The notes: generated by a model from the letters alone, not told the origin. 64,000 nt of DNA from Microbacterium sp. 18062 (GCF_902706225.1 NZ_CACSKB010000006.1:1-64000), one strand, 5' to 3'; shown: positions 52,240-61,865, counted from the first letter of the stretch. Numbers and translations: made by a program.

Positions 52240-52956
52240 TCAGTCTAGCGACGAGCGGGGGGTCTCAGACGCGCCGGCGACGGCCGCCCGGTCCTTGACC
52301 GTCGAGGCGTAGACGTCGTCGTATCGCTGCGCTCCGAGCCGCTGCAGAGCGATCATGATCTCGTCGGTGACCGAGCGCAGGACGTAGCGGTCCCCCTCCA
52401 TACCGGCGAAGCGCGAGAAGTCCAGCGGCTCACCGATGATGATGCCGACACGCCCGATCCGCGGGATGCGCTTGCCGATGGGCATGACCGTGTCGGTGTC
52501 GACCATCACGACCGGCACGACCGGCACGTGCGCCTCGAGCGCCATCCGCGCCAGTCCCGTCCGTCCGCGGTACAGCCGGCCGTCCGGGCTGCGGGTCCCC
52601 TCGGGATAGATGCCGAGCAGGTCGCCGCGCCCGAGCACCTGCAGGCCGGTGTTCAACGAGGCCTCGGAGGCCTTGCCGCCGGAGCGGTCGATCGGGATCT
52701 GGCCGGTTGCCTTGAAGAAGAACCGGGTGGCCCATCCACGGATCCCACGGCCGGTGAAGTAGTCGCTCTTGGCGAGGAACGACATCCGCCGGTCGATCAT
52801 CAGCGGGAGGAAGATGGAGTCCGCGAAAGAGAGATGGTTGCTCGCGAGGATCGCGGCACCCTCGGCCGGGATGTTGCGGCGTCCGACGATCCACGGTCGG
52901 AAGATCGCCTTGATGATCGGGCCGATCACGACGTACTTCATCAGCCAGTAGAACAC
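52240..52956 (-). CDS. 1-acyl-glycerol-3-phosphate acyltransferase (PlsC-like)
   Basis: 238 aa from the GTG at 52956, which has GAGGAGG 7 nt upstream and gives MFYWLMKYVVIGPIIKAIFR, the usual start. Acyltransferase motifs are ILASNHLSFADSIFLP (H-x4-D), IYPEGTRSPDG and VPVVPVVMVDTDTVM. Adds the second acyl chain in phosphatidic acid synthesis at the membrane. Comparable to Rv2182c in the syntenic mycobacterial block. Confidence 0.92.
   Translation of the reverse strand: MFYWLMKYVVIGPIIKAIFRPWIVGRRNIPAEGAAILASNHLSFADSIFLPLMIDRRMSFLAKSDYFTGRGIRGWATRFFFKATGQIPIDRSGGKASEASLNTGLQVLGRGDLLGIYPEGTRSPDGRLYRGRTGLARMALEAHVPVVPVVMVDTDTVMPIGKRIPRIGRVGIIIGEPLDFSRFAGMEGDRYVLRSVTDEIMIALQRLGAQRYDDVYASTVKDRAAVAGASETPRSSLD
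52242..52247 (-). promoter_or_regulatory. -10 box of aroG, leaderless, inside the acyltransferase 3' end
   Basis: TAGACT on the minus strand, 6 nt from the aroG ATG, overlapping the last codons of the upstream gene. Confidence 0.55.
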
Positions 52957-53096
52957 CGGTCGACCTCCTCGGTGTCGAGCCCCACTGCGAGCACGGTGCC
53001 ATCCCTTCGGCTCCGGTGAGCCCACAGAAGCTTAGTGCGCGACGCCTCGCGACTCCTACTCGCGCGGCGACGGTGGGACTCAGTCTCACGCATGCG

Positions 53097-53102
53097 TAGA
53101 CT
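53097..53102 (+). promoter_or_regulatory. -10 box of the acyl-CoA synthetase gene
   Basis: TAGACT, 47 nt before the ATG at 53150. The leader then carries GAAGGAG, so this mRNA is not leaderless. Confidence 0.5.
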
Positions 53103-53149
53103 TGCGTCTCATCAGCATTGCCCGCCCCGGTATCGAAGGAGCTGCCGAA

Positions 53150-54982
53150 ATGAGCGCCGTAGAGTTCGAAGTCCCCGCGATCGTCCCCGCCGATCCCCAG
53201 GCCAACGTCACCGACCTCCTGGTCGACCGGGTCGCTGCGACGCCCGACCGTGCCCTGTTCGCGGTGCCCGACGGCGACGGATGGCGCGACATCTCCGCCG
53301 CCGACTTCCAGCGGCAGGTCATCGCTCTGGCGAAGGGGTTCGTCTCCGCCGGCGTCGAGCCCGGCGACAAGATCGGCTTCCTCGCTCGCACGACGTACGA
53401 CTGGACGCTGGTCGACTTCGCCCTGTTCTATGCCGGAGCGGTGATGGTACCGATCTACGAGACGAGCTCGGCGCACCAGGTGGAATGGATCCTCTCCGAC
53501 TCCGGCGCGGTCGCGGTCCTCGTCGAGTCCGCCGAGCACGCGGCGCGCCTCGAGGAGGTGCGGGCGAACCTCCCGCTCATCCGCACGGCGTGGCAGATGC
53601 AGGCGGGCGACCTCGACACGATCGTCGCGGCGGGAGCATCGGTGTCCGACGATGAGATCGAACGGCGCCGCGGCCTCGCCGTCGCATCGGACATCGCCAC
53701 TCTCATCTACACGTCCGGGTCGACCGGACGGCCCAAGGGATGCGTCCTGACGCACGGCAACTTCGTCGAGCTCTCGCGCAACTCCGCCAAGGCCCTGGAC
53801 GAGGTCGTGCAGACGCCGGGCGCGTCGACGGTGCTGTTCATCACGGCCGCACACGTCTTCGCGCGCTTCATCTCGATCCTGAACGTGCACGCGGGCGTCA
53901 AGACCGGCCACCAGCCGGACACCAAGCAGCTGCTCGCGGCGCTCGGATCGTTCCACCCGACGTACCTCCTCGCGGTCCCGCGTGTGTTCGAGAAGGTCTA
54001 CAACTCCGCCGAGCAGAAGGCGGAGGCCGGCGGCAAGGGCAAGATCTTCCGCGCTGCGGCGCAGACCGCGATCGACCACTCGCAGCGTCTGCAGGACGGC
54101 AGGCGGATCCCGCTGGGGATGCGCATCACGTTCGCGCTGTTCGACAAGCTCGTCTACTCGAAGCTGCGGACGGCGATGGGCGGCAACGTCACCTTCGCGG
54201 TCTCCGGCTCCGCTCCGCTCGGCCCCCGCCTCGGCCACTTCTTCCACAGCCTGGGCGTGCATATCCTCGAGGGATACGGCCTGACCGAGACGACAGCGCC
54301 GGCGACCGTGAACCTCGCCACCAAGTCGAAGATCGGCACGGTCGGACCCGCCCTGCCGGGCGTCGGCATCCGGGTCGCCGAGGACGGCGAGGTCGAGGTG
54401 CGCGGCATCAACGTGTTCAAAGAGTACTGGCGCAATCCCGAGGCCACGGCGGACGCGTTCGACGGCGACTGGTTCAAGACCGGCGACATCGGCACGCTCG
54501 ACGGCGACGGCTTCCTCACGATCACGGGGCGCAAGAAGGAGATCATCGTCACTGCGGGCGGCAAGAACGTCGCACCGGCTGCGCTCGAGGATCCCATCCG
54601 CTCGAACCCCATCGTCGGCCAGGTCGTCGTGGTCGGCGATCAGAAGCCGTTCATCTCGGCCCTGATCACGCTGGACTCCGAGATGCTGCCCACGTGGCTG
54701 CAGAACAACGGGCATCGCGCCGAGCTGTCGATCCAGGAGGCGGCGAAGGACGAGGCGGTGCGCGCCGAGATCCAGCACGCCATCGACCGGGCGAACGCCA
54801 CCGTCTCCCGCGCCGAGTCGATCCGCAAGTTCGTGATCCTGCCGACCGAGTGGACCGAGGCGAGCGGGCATCTCACGCCGAAGCTCTCGATCAAACGGAG
54901 CGTCATCCTCGACGACTTCGCGGGCGAGATCGAAGAGCTCTACAGCGTGCCGGAGAACACCCAGAACATCTCGCTGCCCTAG
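53150..54982 (+). CDS. long-chain fatty acid--CoA ligase (FadD15-like)
   Basis: 610 aa from the ATG at 53150 (GAAGGAG 8 nt upstream). AMP-binding family: TLIYTSGSTGRPKGCVLTHG is the P-loop (near residue 185), VSGSAPLGPRLGHFFHSLGV and EGYGLTETTAPATVN form the adenine site, and GDIGTLDGDGFLTITGRKKE is the hinge region with the acyl-specific Arg-Lys. Activates fatty acids for lipid synthesis or degradation in the cytosol. Similar to M. tuberculosis FadD15, which lies in the same block. Followed by a large palindrome and repeat R4. Confidence 0.93.
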   Translation: MSAVEFEVPAIVPADPQANVTDLLVDRVAATPDRALFAVPDGDGWRDISAADFQRQVIALAKGFVSAGVEPGDKIGFLARTTYDWTLVDFALFYAGAVMVPIYETSSAHQVEWILSDSGAVAVLVESAEHAARLEEVRANLPLIRTAWQMQAGDLDTIVAAGASVSDDEIERRRGLAVASDIATLIYTSGSTGRPKGCVLTHGNFVELSRNSAKALDEVVQTPGASTVLFITAAHVFARFISILNVHAGVKTGHQPDTKQLLAALGSFHPTYLLAVPRVFEKVYNSAEQKAEAGGKGKIFRAAAQTAIDHSQRLQDGRRIPLGMRITFALFDKLVYSKLRTAMGGNVTFAVSGSAPLGPRLGHFFHSLGVHILEGYGLTETTAPATVNLATKSKIGTVGPALPGVGIRVAEDGEVEVRGINVFKEYWRNPEATADAFDGDWFKTGDIGTLDGDGFLTITGRKKEIIVTAGGKNVAPAALEDPIRSNPIVGQVVVVGDQKPFISALITLDSEMLPTWLQNNGHRAELSIQEAAKDEAVRAEIQHAIDRANATVSRAESIRKFVILPTEWTEASGHLTPKLSIKRSVILDDFAGEIEELYSVPENTQNISLP

Positions 54983-55054
54983 GACCCGAGCGCGGTTCCC
55001 GAGCGGGATAGACGAGACGACAGGTCGCGGTCCTCACCCGCACGCCCTTCACCC

Positions 55055-55123
55055 GCGAGACTGCAACGGGGCGCCGAGACCGTGGGGCAACCCCACCGTC
55101 TCGGCGCCCACGTGCAGTCTCGC
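55055..55123. repeat. 69-nt near-perfect nested palindrome
   Basis: Three nested stems: GCGAGACTGCA (55055-55065) pairs with 55113-55123; GGGCGCCGAGAC (55069-55080) with 55098-55109; GTGGGG (55082-55087) with CCCCAC (55091-55096). That is 29 base pairs with a 3-nt loop, one C-C mismatch and a symmetrical 3-nt internal loop. It lies between the convergent acyl-CoA ligase and def genes. Confidence 0.9.
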
Positions 55124-55213
55124 GGCCCCAAGCACGGGCCCGCGCTCCTCCAGGGCGGTCCGCGGCGAGCAAGAGTCCGGTGCGAGAGTCCTGCGCTGAC
55201 GGGTCGAGGACGG

Positions 55214-55374
55214 GCGACTTCCGCATCAGCTTCCCCCGCGCCTGGCGGGGGCCGCCGTGGGGCGAGAAAGTCCGGTCGCTGAGCGAGCGCAGCGAGACGA
55301 AGCGCCCCACCGGAACGGGTTCCGCTCCGCTCGTCTCGTCGCTCAGGGATCGAGAGCGGAGACCTTCGAGTCAG
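55214..55374. repeat. composite intergenic repeat, copy R4 (after def)
   Basis: Boxes GCGACTTCCGCATCAG (55214-55229) and GAGACCTTCGAGTCAG (55359-55374) flank the GC module ending GAGAAAGTCC and the most complete copy of GGTCGCTGAGCGAGCGCAGC, with CTCGTCTCGTCGCTCAGG downstream. The last box carries the def stop (TCA 55371-55373). Together with the palindrome it fills most of the 54983-55370 gap, which holds no gene. Confidence 0.85.
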
Positions 55375-55862
55375 AACCAGTCGCTCTCGCGCACCTCGCG
55401 CAGTGCGACGCGACGGCGCTCCCGGTCGAGGCGGTCGAGGTACAGCTTTCCGTCGAGATGATCGGTCTCGTGCTGCAGCGCCTGCGCCAACAGCCCGTCC
55501 CCCTCGAGCACGACCTCGTCGCCGTCGAGATCGATGCCGACGACCTTGGCGTGCGGATGACGCAGCACGTCGTGCCAGAGCCCGGGGACGGAGAGGCATC
55601 CCTCTCCGATCAGCTCCGGCTCCCCCGACGCCTCGACCAGGACGGGATTCAGGACGTACCCGATGTCTCCGTCGATGTTGTAGCTGAACGCCCGCAGCCC
55701 CACACCGATCTGGGGCGCGGCGACGCCCGCCCGCCCGGGAAGCTCCACGGTCTCGACGAGGTCGCGCACGAGAGCGCGGATGCCGTCGTCGATCTCGGCG
55801 ATCGGTGAGCTCGGGGTCTTCAGGACGGGGTCGCCGAAGAGGCGGATGGCGCGAACCGTCAC
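55371..55862 (-). CDS. def: peptide deformylase
   Basis: 163 aa from a GTG overlapping the stop of the MinD-like gene (GTGA). Removes the N-formyl group from new proteins. All three motifs are present: [13 protein letters not shown] (normally GxGLAAxQ), EGCLSVPG with the metal Cys, and [11 protein letters not shown] with the HExxH-type metal ligands. A full-length enzyme with a C-terminal helix ([14 protein letters not shown]). Confidence 0.96.
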   Translation of the reverse strand: MTVRAIRLFGDPVLKTPSSPIAEIDDGIRALVRDLVETVELPGRAGVAAPQIGVGLRAFSYNIDGDIGYVLNPVLVEASGEPELIGEGCLSVPGLWHDVLRHPHAKVVGIDLDGDEVVLEGDGLLAQALQHETDHLDGKLYLDRLDRERRRVALREVRESDWF

Positions 55863-57406
55863 GCGGCGCCCGTCACCGGGACCGAGCCGATGCCGGACAC
55901 CACGACGGCGGCGAGCTCTCGCGCGGCCGCGCGGGTCGCGGGCTGGAGGTCGCGGAACGTGATCGCGCTGCCCGTGGCGATCCGCGCGTCGTACGGCAGG
56001 CGGACGACCGCGCGGACCCGGCTGCGGAAGTGCTCCTCGAGCTCGGTCTGTCGCACGAGCGCGGCACCGGGACGCGAGGAGTTGAGCACCACCACCGCGG
56101 AACGCGCCAGCTCGGTGTAGCCGTTGGTCTCGAGCCAGGTGAGGGTCTCCGACGCGAGACGCGCCTCGTCGACGCTGAGCCCGGCGACGATCACGAGGGC
56201 GTCGGACGCCTCGAGCGTCGCGCTCATCACGGAATGCACGATGCCCGTGCCCGTGTCGGTCAGCACGATCGAGTAGTAGTGCGCGGCCAGCGCGGCGACG
56301 TCCCGGTAGTCGGAGTCGTCGAACGCCTCGGAGATACGCGGGTCGGCGTCGGAGGCCAGCACGTCCAGGCGGGTCTCGTCGCGCACGACGATCGACGAGA
56401 TCTCGTTGAAGCCGTGCACGCGCGTGCGGGACCCGGTGAGGTCGCGCACGGTCTTGCCGCTCGGACGGCCGATGCGCTCGGCGAGCGTGCCGCGATCCGG
56501 GTTGGCGTCCAGCGCGATGATCCGGTCCTCGCGCGCGTCCGCGAGGGCCATGCCGAGCAACGCCGTCACCGTCGTCTTGCCGACGCCGCCCTTGCGCGAG
56601 AGCACGGCCACGAACCGGGCACCGCCGTTGAGGGGCGCGGCGATCCTCGCGTCGAGCGCACGCCGCGCCCGTGCGCGGCGACTGTCGCCGAGGCGCACGC
56701 GGCCTCCGGTCAACGCGTAGACGAAGTGCGGCCACGTGCCCTCCGGCTCGCGACGCGGCAGGCGATCGCTCTGCAGAAGCCGGTCGGCCGTCAGCAGATC
56801 GGCCGTCTCCCGTTCCGCATCGCGCTCGTCCACGCGACGCGCAGCCAGCGTGACGGGCGCGGGGACGGCGTCGGCGGATGCGGATTCCGTCGCGTGGGCG
56901 CGCTCGGGCTCGGGCGGCGACACCGGGTCCGGAGAGCGCACCGTCACCGGCCGGGTCTCGGTCGTGCGGAGCGTGACCGGAGTCGTCGACCGGAAGACCG
57001 GTGTCTCCTGCGGCGCCGAGGCACCGGTGGCCGGGGACGTCACGGCCTCAGGCTCCTGCTCGGATGTGTCCACGTCGTGCACCTCCACCGCGTCCTCGGC
57101 GTCGACGGTCGTGTCGTCTCCGTCGTCCACCGTCTCCTCGACGTCGTCCTCGTGCACCACGTGAACGTCGTCGACCGGGTCCACGCCGCCCTCGATCGAG
57201 ACGACGGCGACCGGCTCCGGCGCGATGTCGTCCGCGAGGATGTCGTCGTCCACCAGGTCGTCGTCGACGTCCGTCACCGGCAGCGTCACCGCGACCTGCG
57301 CGGTCTGCGTGCTCAGGATGTCGAAGCCGGCGGCGTCCACGCTGACCGGTTCGTCGATGATGTCGGCGTCGCCGTCAACCGGGTTCTGATCGTCGCGATC
57401 AGCCAT
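55859..57406 (-). CDS. MinD/ParA-type ATPase with long acidic N-terminus
   Basis: 515 aa from the ATG at 57406. Residues 1-215 are low-complexity, rich in Asp, Val, Thr and Pro ([20 protein letters not shown]). A linker [20 protein letters not shown] follows, then a MinD-like domain with the deviant Walker [37 protein letters not shown] and [14 protein letters not shown]. It resembles the MinD-like ATPases seen near ESX secretion loci (EspI style), but no ESX genes are near. Partner unknown. Coupled to def by a 4-nt overlap. Confidence 0.8.
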   Translation of the reverse strand: MADRDDQNPVDGDADIIDEPVSVDAAGFDILSTQTAQVAVTLPVTDVDDDLVDDDILADDIAPEPVAVVSIEGGVDPVDDVHVVHEDDVEETVDDGDDTTVDAEDAVEVHDVDTSEQEPEAVTSPATGASAPQETPVFRSTTPVTLRTTETRPVTVRSPDPVSPPEPERAHATESASADAVPAPVTLAARRVDERDAERETADLLTADRLLQSDRLPRREPEGTWPHFVYALTGGRVRLGDSRRARARRALDARIAAPLNGGARFVAVLSRKGGVGKTTVTALLGMALADAREDRIIALDANPDRGTLAERIGRPSGKTVRDLTGSRTRVHGFNEISSIVVRDETRLDVLASDADPRISEAFDDSDYRDVAALAAHYYSIVLTDTGTGIVHSVMSATLEASDALVIVAGLSVDEARLASETLTWLETNGYTELARSAVVVLNSSRPGAALVRQTELEEHFRSRVRAVVRLPYDARIATGSAITFRDLQPATRAAARELAAVVVSGIGSVPVTGAA

Positions 57407-57455
57407 ACTCAGAGAACTCCCAACGGATCGCCGAACCGTCGGCGCCCACCCCAGG

Positions 57456-60400
57456 CTAGTGCGCAGGCCGGACGACGACCAAAAGGTCGCCCGCCTCCAC
57501 CTGCTGCGTGGCCCCGATCGCGAGACGCTCAACGACGCCGTCGACCGGGCTCGTGATGGCCGCCTCCATCTTCATCGCCTCGATCGACGCCAGCGGCTGA
57601 CCGGCGCGCACGGTGTCGCCGACCTCGGCCTTGAGCGTCACGACGCCCGAGAAGGGAGCGGCCACCTGACCGGGCTTCGACGTGTCGGCCTTCTCCGCCT
57701 GCCGGGCCTCCACGGCGATGCTCCGGTCGCGCACGAAGACCGGGCGCAGCTGCCCGTTGAGCGTCGTCATGACGGTGCGCATGCCCTTCTCGTCGGCCGC
57801 ACCGATCGCCTCGAGACCGAGCCACAGCTGCACGCCGCGCTCGATCTCGACCACGTGCTCCACCCCGGGCGTCAGGCCGTAGAGGTAGTCGTCGGTGTCG
57901 AGCGCCGACAGGTCGCCGTAGGCGTCGCGCGTCTCCTGGAACGACCGCGTCGGTCCGGGGAAGAGCAGCCGGTTCAGGGCGTCGCGTCTCGTGGTGGAGT
58001 CCGCGTCGAGGGATGCCGCGTCCTCTTCAGACAGGTCCACGACCGGAGGCTTGAGCGTACGACCGGCGAGAACCTTGCTGCGGAAGGGCTCCGGCCATCC
58101 GCCCGGCAGATCGCCCAGCTCCCCCGCCATGAACCCCACGACCGAGTCGGGGATGTCGTAGTTCTGCGGGTTCTCGGCGAAGTCGGCCGGGTCTGCATTC
58201 GCGGCCGCGAGGGCGAGGGCGAGGTCGCCCACCACCTTCGACGACGGGGTCACCTTGGGCACGCGGCCGAGGATCTCGTTCGCCGCGGCGTACATGTCCT
58301 CGATGAGCTCGAAGTCCTCCGCGAGTCCCAACGCGATCGCCTGCTGACGCAGGTTCGACAGCTGCCCGCCCGGGATCTCGTGGTGGTAGACGCGCCCGGT
58401 GGGGCCGGGCAGGCCCGACTCGAAGGGACGGTACTGGTGCCGCACGGCCTCCCAGTACGGCTCCAGATCCGCGGCCGCCTGCAGCGCGATACCGGTCTCG
58501 CGCTCGGTGTGCGCGAGCGCGGCGATGAGGGCCGACAACGACGGCTGGCTGGTCGTGCCGGACATGGGCGCGGCGGCCGCATCGACCGCATCCGCCCCCG
58601 CCGCGCTGACGGCGAGCAGCGTTGCCAGCTGGCCGCCGGCGGTGTCGTGCGTGTGCACGTGCACGGGCTGGTCGAACCGTTCGCGCAGCGCGCCGACGAG
58701 CCGGGCGCCCGCGGCGGGCCGGAGCAGCCCCGCCATGTCCTTGACGGCGAGCACATGGGCACCCGCCTCGACCATCTGCTCGGCCAGACGCAGGTAGTAG
58801 TCGAGCGTGTAGAGCGTCTCGGCGGGGTCGAGCAGATCGCCGGTGTAGCACAGCGCCGCCTCGGCGACCGCGGTGCCGGTCTCGAGCACCGCGTCGATCG
58901 CGGGCCTCATCTGCGAGACGTCGTTCAGGGCGTCGAAGATCCGGAAGACGTCGACCCCGGATGCAGCCGCCTCGCGCACGAACGCGTCGGTCACCGCGGT
59001 CGGATACGGGGTGTAGCCCACCGTGTTCCGGCCGCGCAGCAGCATCTGGATGGCGACGTTCGGCAGCGCCTCGCGGAGTGCGTCGAGTCGTTCCCACGGG
59101 TCCTCGCCGAGGAACCGGAGCGCGACGTCGTAGGTCGCACCGCCCCACGCCTCGACCGACAGGAGCTGCGGCGTGAGGCGCGCCACGTACGGCGCGACGG
59201 TCAGGAGGTCCTTCGTCCGCACGCGCGTCGCGAGCAGCGACTGGTGGGCGTCGCGGAAGGTCGTCTCGGTGACCGCGAGCGCCGTCTGCGCACGCAGGTC
59301 GGCGGCGAAACCGGCCGGCCCGAGCTCCTGCAGCCGCTGCCGCGACCCCGGGACGGCCGGCACCGACAGGTCGACCGCGGGCAGCTTCAGTCGAGGATCG
59401 ATCGTGAGCGGGTTCTCCCCGTTCGGCTTGTTGACCGTGACGTCGACGAGCCAGTTCAGGATCTTCGAGCCGCGATCCTTCGACTCGCGCCCGCGCAGGA
59501 GCTCCGGACGCTCGTCGATGAAGGCCGTGCTGATGTCACCGACGGTGAACGACGGATCGTCCAGCACCGCCTGCAGGAACGGGATGTTCGTGGAGACCCC
59601 GCGGATGCGGAACTCGGCCAGGGCGCGACGGGCGCGCGCGACCGCGGCGTCGAAGTCACGCCCGCGACAGGTGAGCTTGGCGAGCATCGAGTCGAAGTGC
59701 GGGCTGATCTGGGATCCGGCCGCCGTCGTCCCGCCGTCGAGACGGATGCCGGCACCGCCGGGCGAGCGGTAGGTCGTGATCTTTCCGGTGTCGGGGCGGA
59801 ACCCCTGCGTCGGGTCCTCCGTGGTGATGCGGCACTGCAGCGCCGCCCCGCGCAGGCGCAGCTCCGGCTGGGTGAGCCCCAGCTCGGCCAGGCTCTCGCC
59901 GGCCGCGATGCGCATCTGCGACTGCACGAGGTCGACGTCGGTGACCTCCTCGGTCACCGTGTGCTCGACCTGGATGCGGGGGTTCATCTCGATGAAGACC
60001 GCCTCGCCCGTGCGGGGTCCGGCCGTCTCGAGCAGGAACTCGACCGTCCCGGCGTTCTGGTAGCCGATCGACTCGGCGAATGCGACGGCGTGCCGGTGCA
60101 GGGCCTGTCGCACGTGCTCGTCGAGGTTCGGCGCCGGGGCGATCTCGATGACCTTCTGGTGACGGCGCTGCACCGAGCAGTCGCGCTCGAACAGGTGCAC
60201 CGTCGCGCCCTGCGTGTCGGCGAGGATCTGCACCTCGATGTGCCGCGGACGCCGCACCGCCTGCTCGAGGAACATCCGCGGGTCGCCGAAGGCGCTCTGC
60301 GCCTCCCGCATCGCCTCGGCGAGGGCGGGAGCGAGCTCCTCCTTCGTCTCGACGCGCCGCATCCCGCGGCCGCCGCCGCCGGCGACGGCCTTTGCGAAGA

Positions 60401-60863
60401 TGGGGAAGCCGATCCCGTCGGCCTGTCCGAGGAGCGTCTCGACGTCGTCGGATGCGGGCGTGGAACGCAGGACGGGGACCCCGGCCGCGATCGCGTGCTC
60501 CTTGGCCGTCACCTTGTTGCCGGCCATCTCGAGGACGGCGGCGGGCGGCCCGATGAACGCGATCCCGTTCGCGGCGGCCTTCGCGGCGAGCTCGGGGTTC
60601 TCGGAGAGGAATCCGTAGCCGGGGTAGATCGCGTCCGCACCGCTGTCTTTCGCGACCCGGATGATCTCGTCGACGTCGAGGTATGCACGGACCGGGTGGC
60701 CCTTCTCGCCGATCCGGTACGCCTCGTCCGCCTTCAGCCGATGCAGGGAGAAGCGGTCCTCGTACGGATAGACGGCGACCGTGCGCGCGCCGACCTCGTA
60801 CGCCGCGCGAAAGGCGCGGATCGCGATCTCGCCGCGGTTGGCGACCAGGATCTTCCGGAACAT
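57456..60863 (-). CDS. pyc: pyruvate carboxylase
   Basis: 1135 aa. ATP- and biotin-dependent conversion of pyruvate to oxaloacetate, feeding the citric acid cycle. Biotin carboxylase domain 1-455 (KILVANRGEIAIRAFRAAYE; AVAGGGGRGMRRV; EMNPRIQVEHTVTEEVTDVD), carboxyltransferase domain about 520-800 (FRDAHQSLLATRVRTKDLL; HVHTHDTAGGQLATLLA) and C-terminal biotinyl domain with SIEAMKMEAAI. Full length, one polypeptide. Divergent from parA. A very long antisense open frame over it is a GC artefact. Confidence 0.97.
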   Translation of the reverse strand: MFRKILVANRGEIAIRAFRAAYEVGARTVAVYPYEDRFSLHRLKADEAYRIGEKGHPVRAYLDVDEIIRVAKDSGADAIYPGYGFLSENPELAAKAAANGIAFIGPPAAVLEMAGNKVTAKEHAIAAGVPVLRSTPASDDVETLLGQADGIGFPIFAKAVAGGGGRGMRRVETKEELAPALAEAMREAQSAFGDPRMFLEQAVRRPRHIEVQILADTQGATVHLFERDCSVQRRHQKVIEIAPAPNLDEHVRQALHRHAVAFAESIGYQNAGTVEFLLETAGPRTGEAVFIEMNPRIQVEHTVTEEVTDVDLVQSQMRIAAGESLAELGLTQPELRLRGAALQCRITTEDPTQGFRPDTGKITTYRSPGGAGIRLDGGTTAAGSQISPHFDSMLAKLTCRGRDFDAAVARARRALAEFRIRGVSTNIPFLQAVLDDPSFTVGDISTAFIDERPELLRGRESKDRGSKILNWLVDVTVNKPNGENPLTIDPRLKLPAVDLSVPAVPGSRQRLQELGPAGFAADLRAQTALAVTETTFRDAHQSLLATRVRTKDLLTVAPYVARLTPQLLSVEAWGGATYDVALRFLGEDPWERLDALREALPNVAIQMLLRGRNTVGYTPYPTAVTDAFVREAAASGVDVFRIFDALNDVSQMRPAIDAVLETGTAVAEAALCYTGDLLDPAETLYTLDYYLRLAEQMVEAGAHVLAVKDMAGLLRPAAGARLVGALRERFDQPVHVHTHDTAGGQLATLLAVSAAGADAVDAAAAPMSGTTSQPSLSALIAALAHTERETGIALQAAADLEPYWEAVRHQYRPFESGLPGPTGRVYHHEIPGGQLSNLRQQAIALGLAEDFELIEDMYAAANEILGRVPKVTPSSKVVGDLALALAAANADPADFAENPQNYDIPDSVVGFMAGELGDLPGGWPEPFRSKVLAGRTLKPPVVDLSEEDAASLDADSTTRRDALNRLLFPGPTRSFQETRDAYGDLSALDTDDYLYGLTPGVEHVVEIERGVQLWLGLEAIGAADEKGMRTVMTTLNGQLRPVFVRDRSIAVEARQAEKADTSKPGQVAAPFSGVVTLKAEVGDTVRAGQPLASIEAMKMEAAITSPVDGVVERLAIGATQQVEAGDLLVVVRPAH

Positions 60864-60952
60864 GGGACCTCGTATCCGTCATGTGGCGGTGGCACATCGC
60901 ACTCGACGGCGGCGATGCGCGGGCCTGAGTGTGCTCACAGCCTAGGGGACGG

Positions 60953-60958
60953 TAACGT
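60953..60958 (+). promoter_or_regulatory. -10 box of the ParA gene, leaderless
   Basis: TAACGT, 7 nt before the GTG at 60966. An in-frame GTG at 60957 overlaps the box and is excluded. Confidence 0.55.
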
Positions 60959-60965
60959 GGGGGAC

Positions 60966-61778
60966 GTGCATGTCCTTTCCGTCAGCTCGCTCAAGGGCGG
61001 GGTCGGCAAGACGACCGTCACTCTGGGGCTCGCGTCCGCCGCGTTCGCCCGAGGTGTTCGTACGCTCGTCGTCGACCTCGACCCGCAGTCCGATGTGTCG
61101 ACCGGGATGGACATCCAGGTGGCCGGGCGGCTGAACGTCGCCGACGTCCTGGCCAACCCGAAGGAGAAGGTCGTCCGTCAGGCGATCACCTCGAGCGGCT
61201 GGACCAAGGTGCACGCCGGCACGATCGACGTGCTGATCGGCAGTCCCTCCGCCATCAACTTCGACGGTCCGCACCCGAGCGTGCGCGACGTCTGGAAGCT
61301 CGAGGAGGCACTCGCCACTGTCGAGGCCGACTACGACCTCGTGCTGATCGACTGCGCGCCCTCGCTCAACGCGCTCACCCGCACGGCGTGGGCGGCCAGC
61401 GACCGGGTCGTCGTGATCACCGAGCCCGGGCTGTTCTCGGTGGCCGCGGCCGACCGCGCGCTGCGCGCGATCGAGGAGATCCGGCGCGGTCTCTCGCCCC
61501 GCCTGCAGCCACTCGGGATCGTCGTGAACCGCGTGCGTCCGCAGTCGATCGAGCACCAGTTCCGCATCAAGGAGCTGCGTGACATGTTCGGTCCGTTGGT
61601 GCTCTCGCCGCAGCTGCCCGAGCGCACATCGCTGCAGCAGGCGCAGGGCGCGGCGAAGCCCCTGCACATCTGGCCGGGCGACTCCGCCCAGGAGCTCGCG
61701 GCCGACTTCGACGCGCTGCTCGACCGGATCGTCCGAACCGGCCGCATCACGGCGCCCGAGGGCACCCCCGCCGCCTGA
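60966..61778 (+). CDS. ParA-family ATPase
   Basis: 270 aa from the GTG at 60966. Walker-type P-loop [20 protein letters not shown], switch I LVVDLDPQSDVSTGMDI, switch II VLIDCAPSLNALTRTAW. Orphan: no parB gene follows, and the protein has no N-terminal DNA-binding helix, so it may be a cargo-positioning or segregation ATPase with a distant partner. Convergent with the MerR gene, with 123 nt between containing only a weak hairpin. Confidence 0.9.
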   Translation: MHVLSVSSLKGGVGKTTVTLGLASAAFARGVRTLVVDLDPQSDVSTGMDIQVAGRLNVADVLANPKEKVVRQAITSSGWTKVHAGTIDVLIGSPSAINFDGPHPSVRDVWKLEEALATVEADYDLVLIDCAPSLNALTRTAWAASDRVVVITEPGLFSVAAADRALRAIEEIRRGLSPRLQPLGIVVNRVRPQSIEHQFRIKELRDMFGPLVLSPQLPERTSLQQAQGAAKPLHIWPGDSAQELAADFDALLDRIVRTGRITAPEGTPAA

Positions 61779-61865
61779 GCACCGTCCCCGTACCGGAGCA
61801 CCCTGCCGCGCGTTGGAGCGCTCTGCCGTGCCCTGAGCGCGCGGCCCGGCCGTCGTCGGAACCAG

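Noticed and set aside
57459..60930. Very long plus-strand open frame across the pyruvate carboxylase gene
   Set aside because: It is the antisense shadow of pyc, Arg/Gly-rich and without domains; only the final part from 60966 is the real ParA gene.
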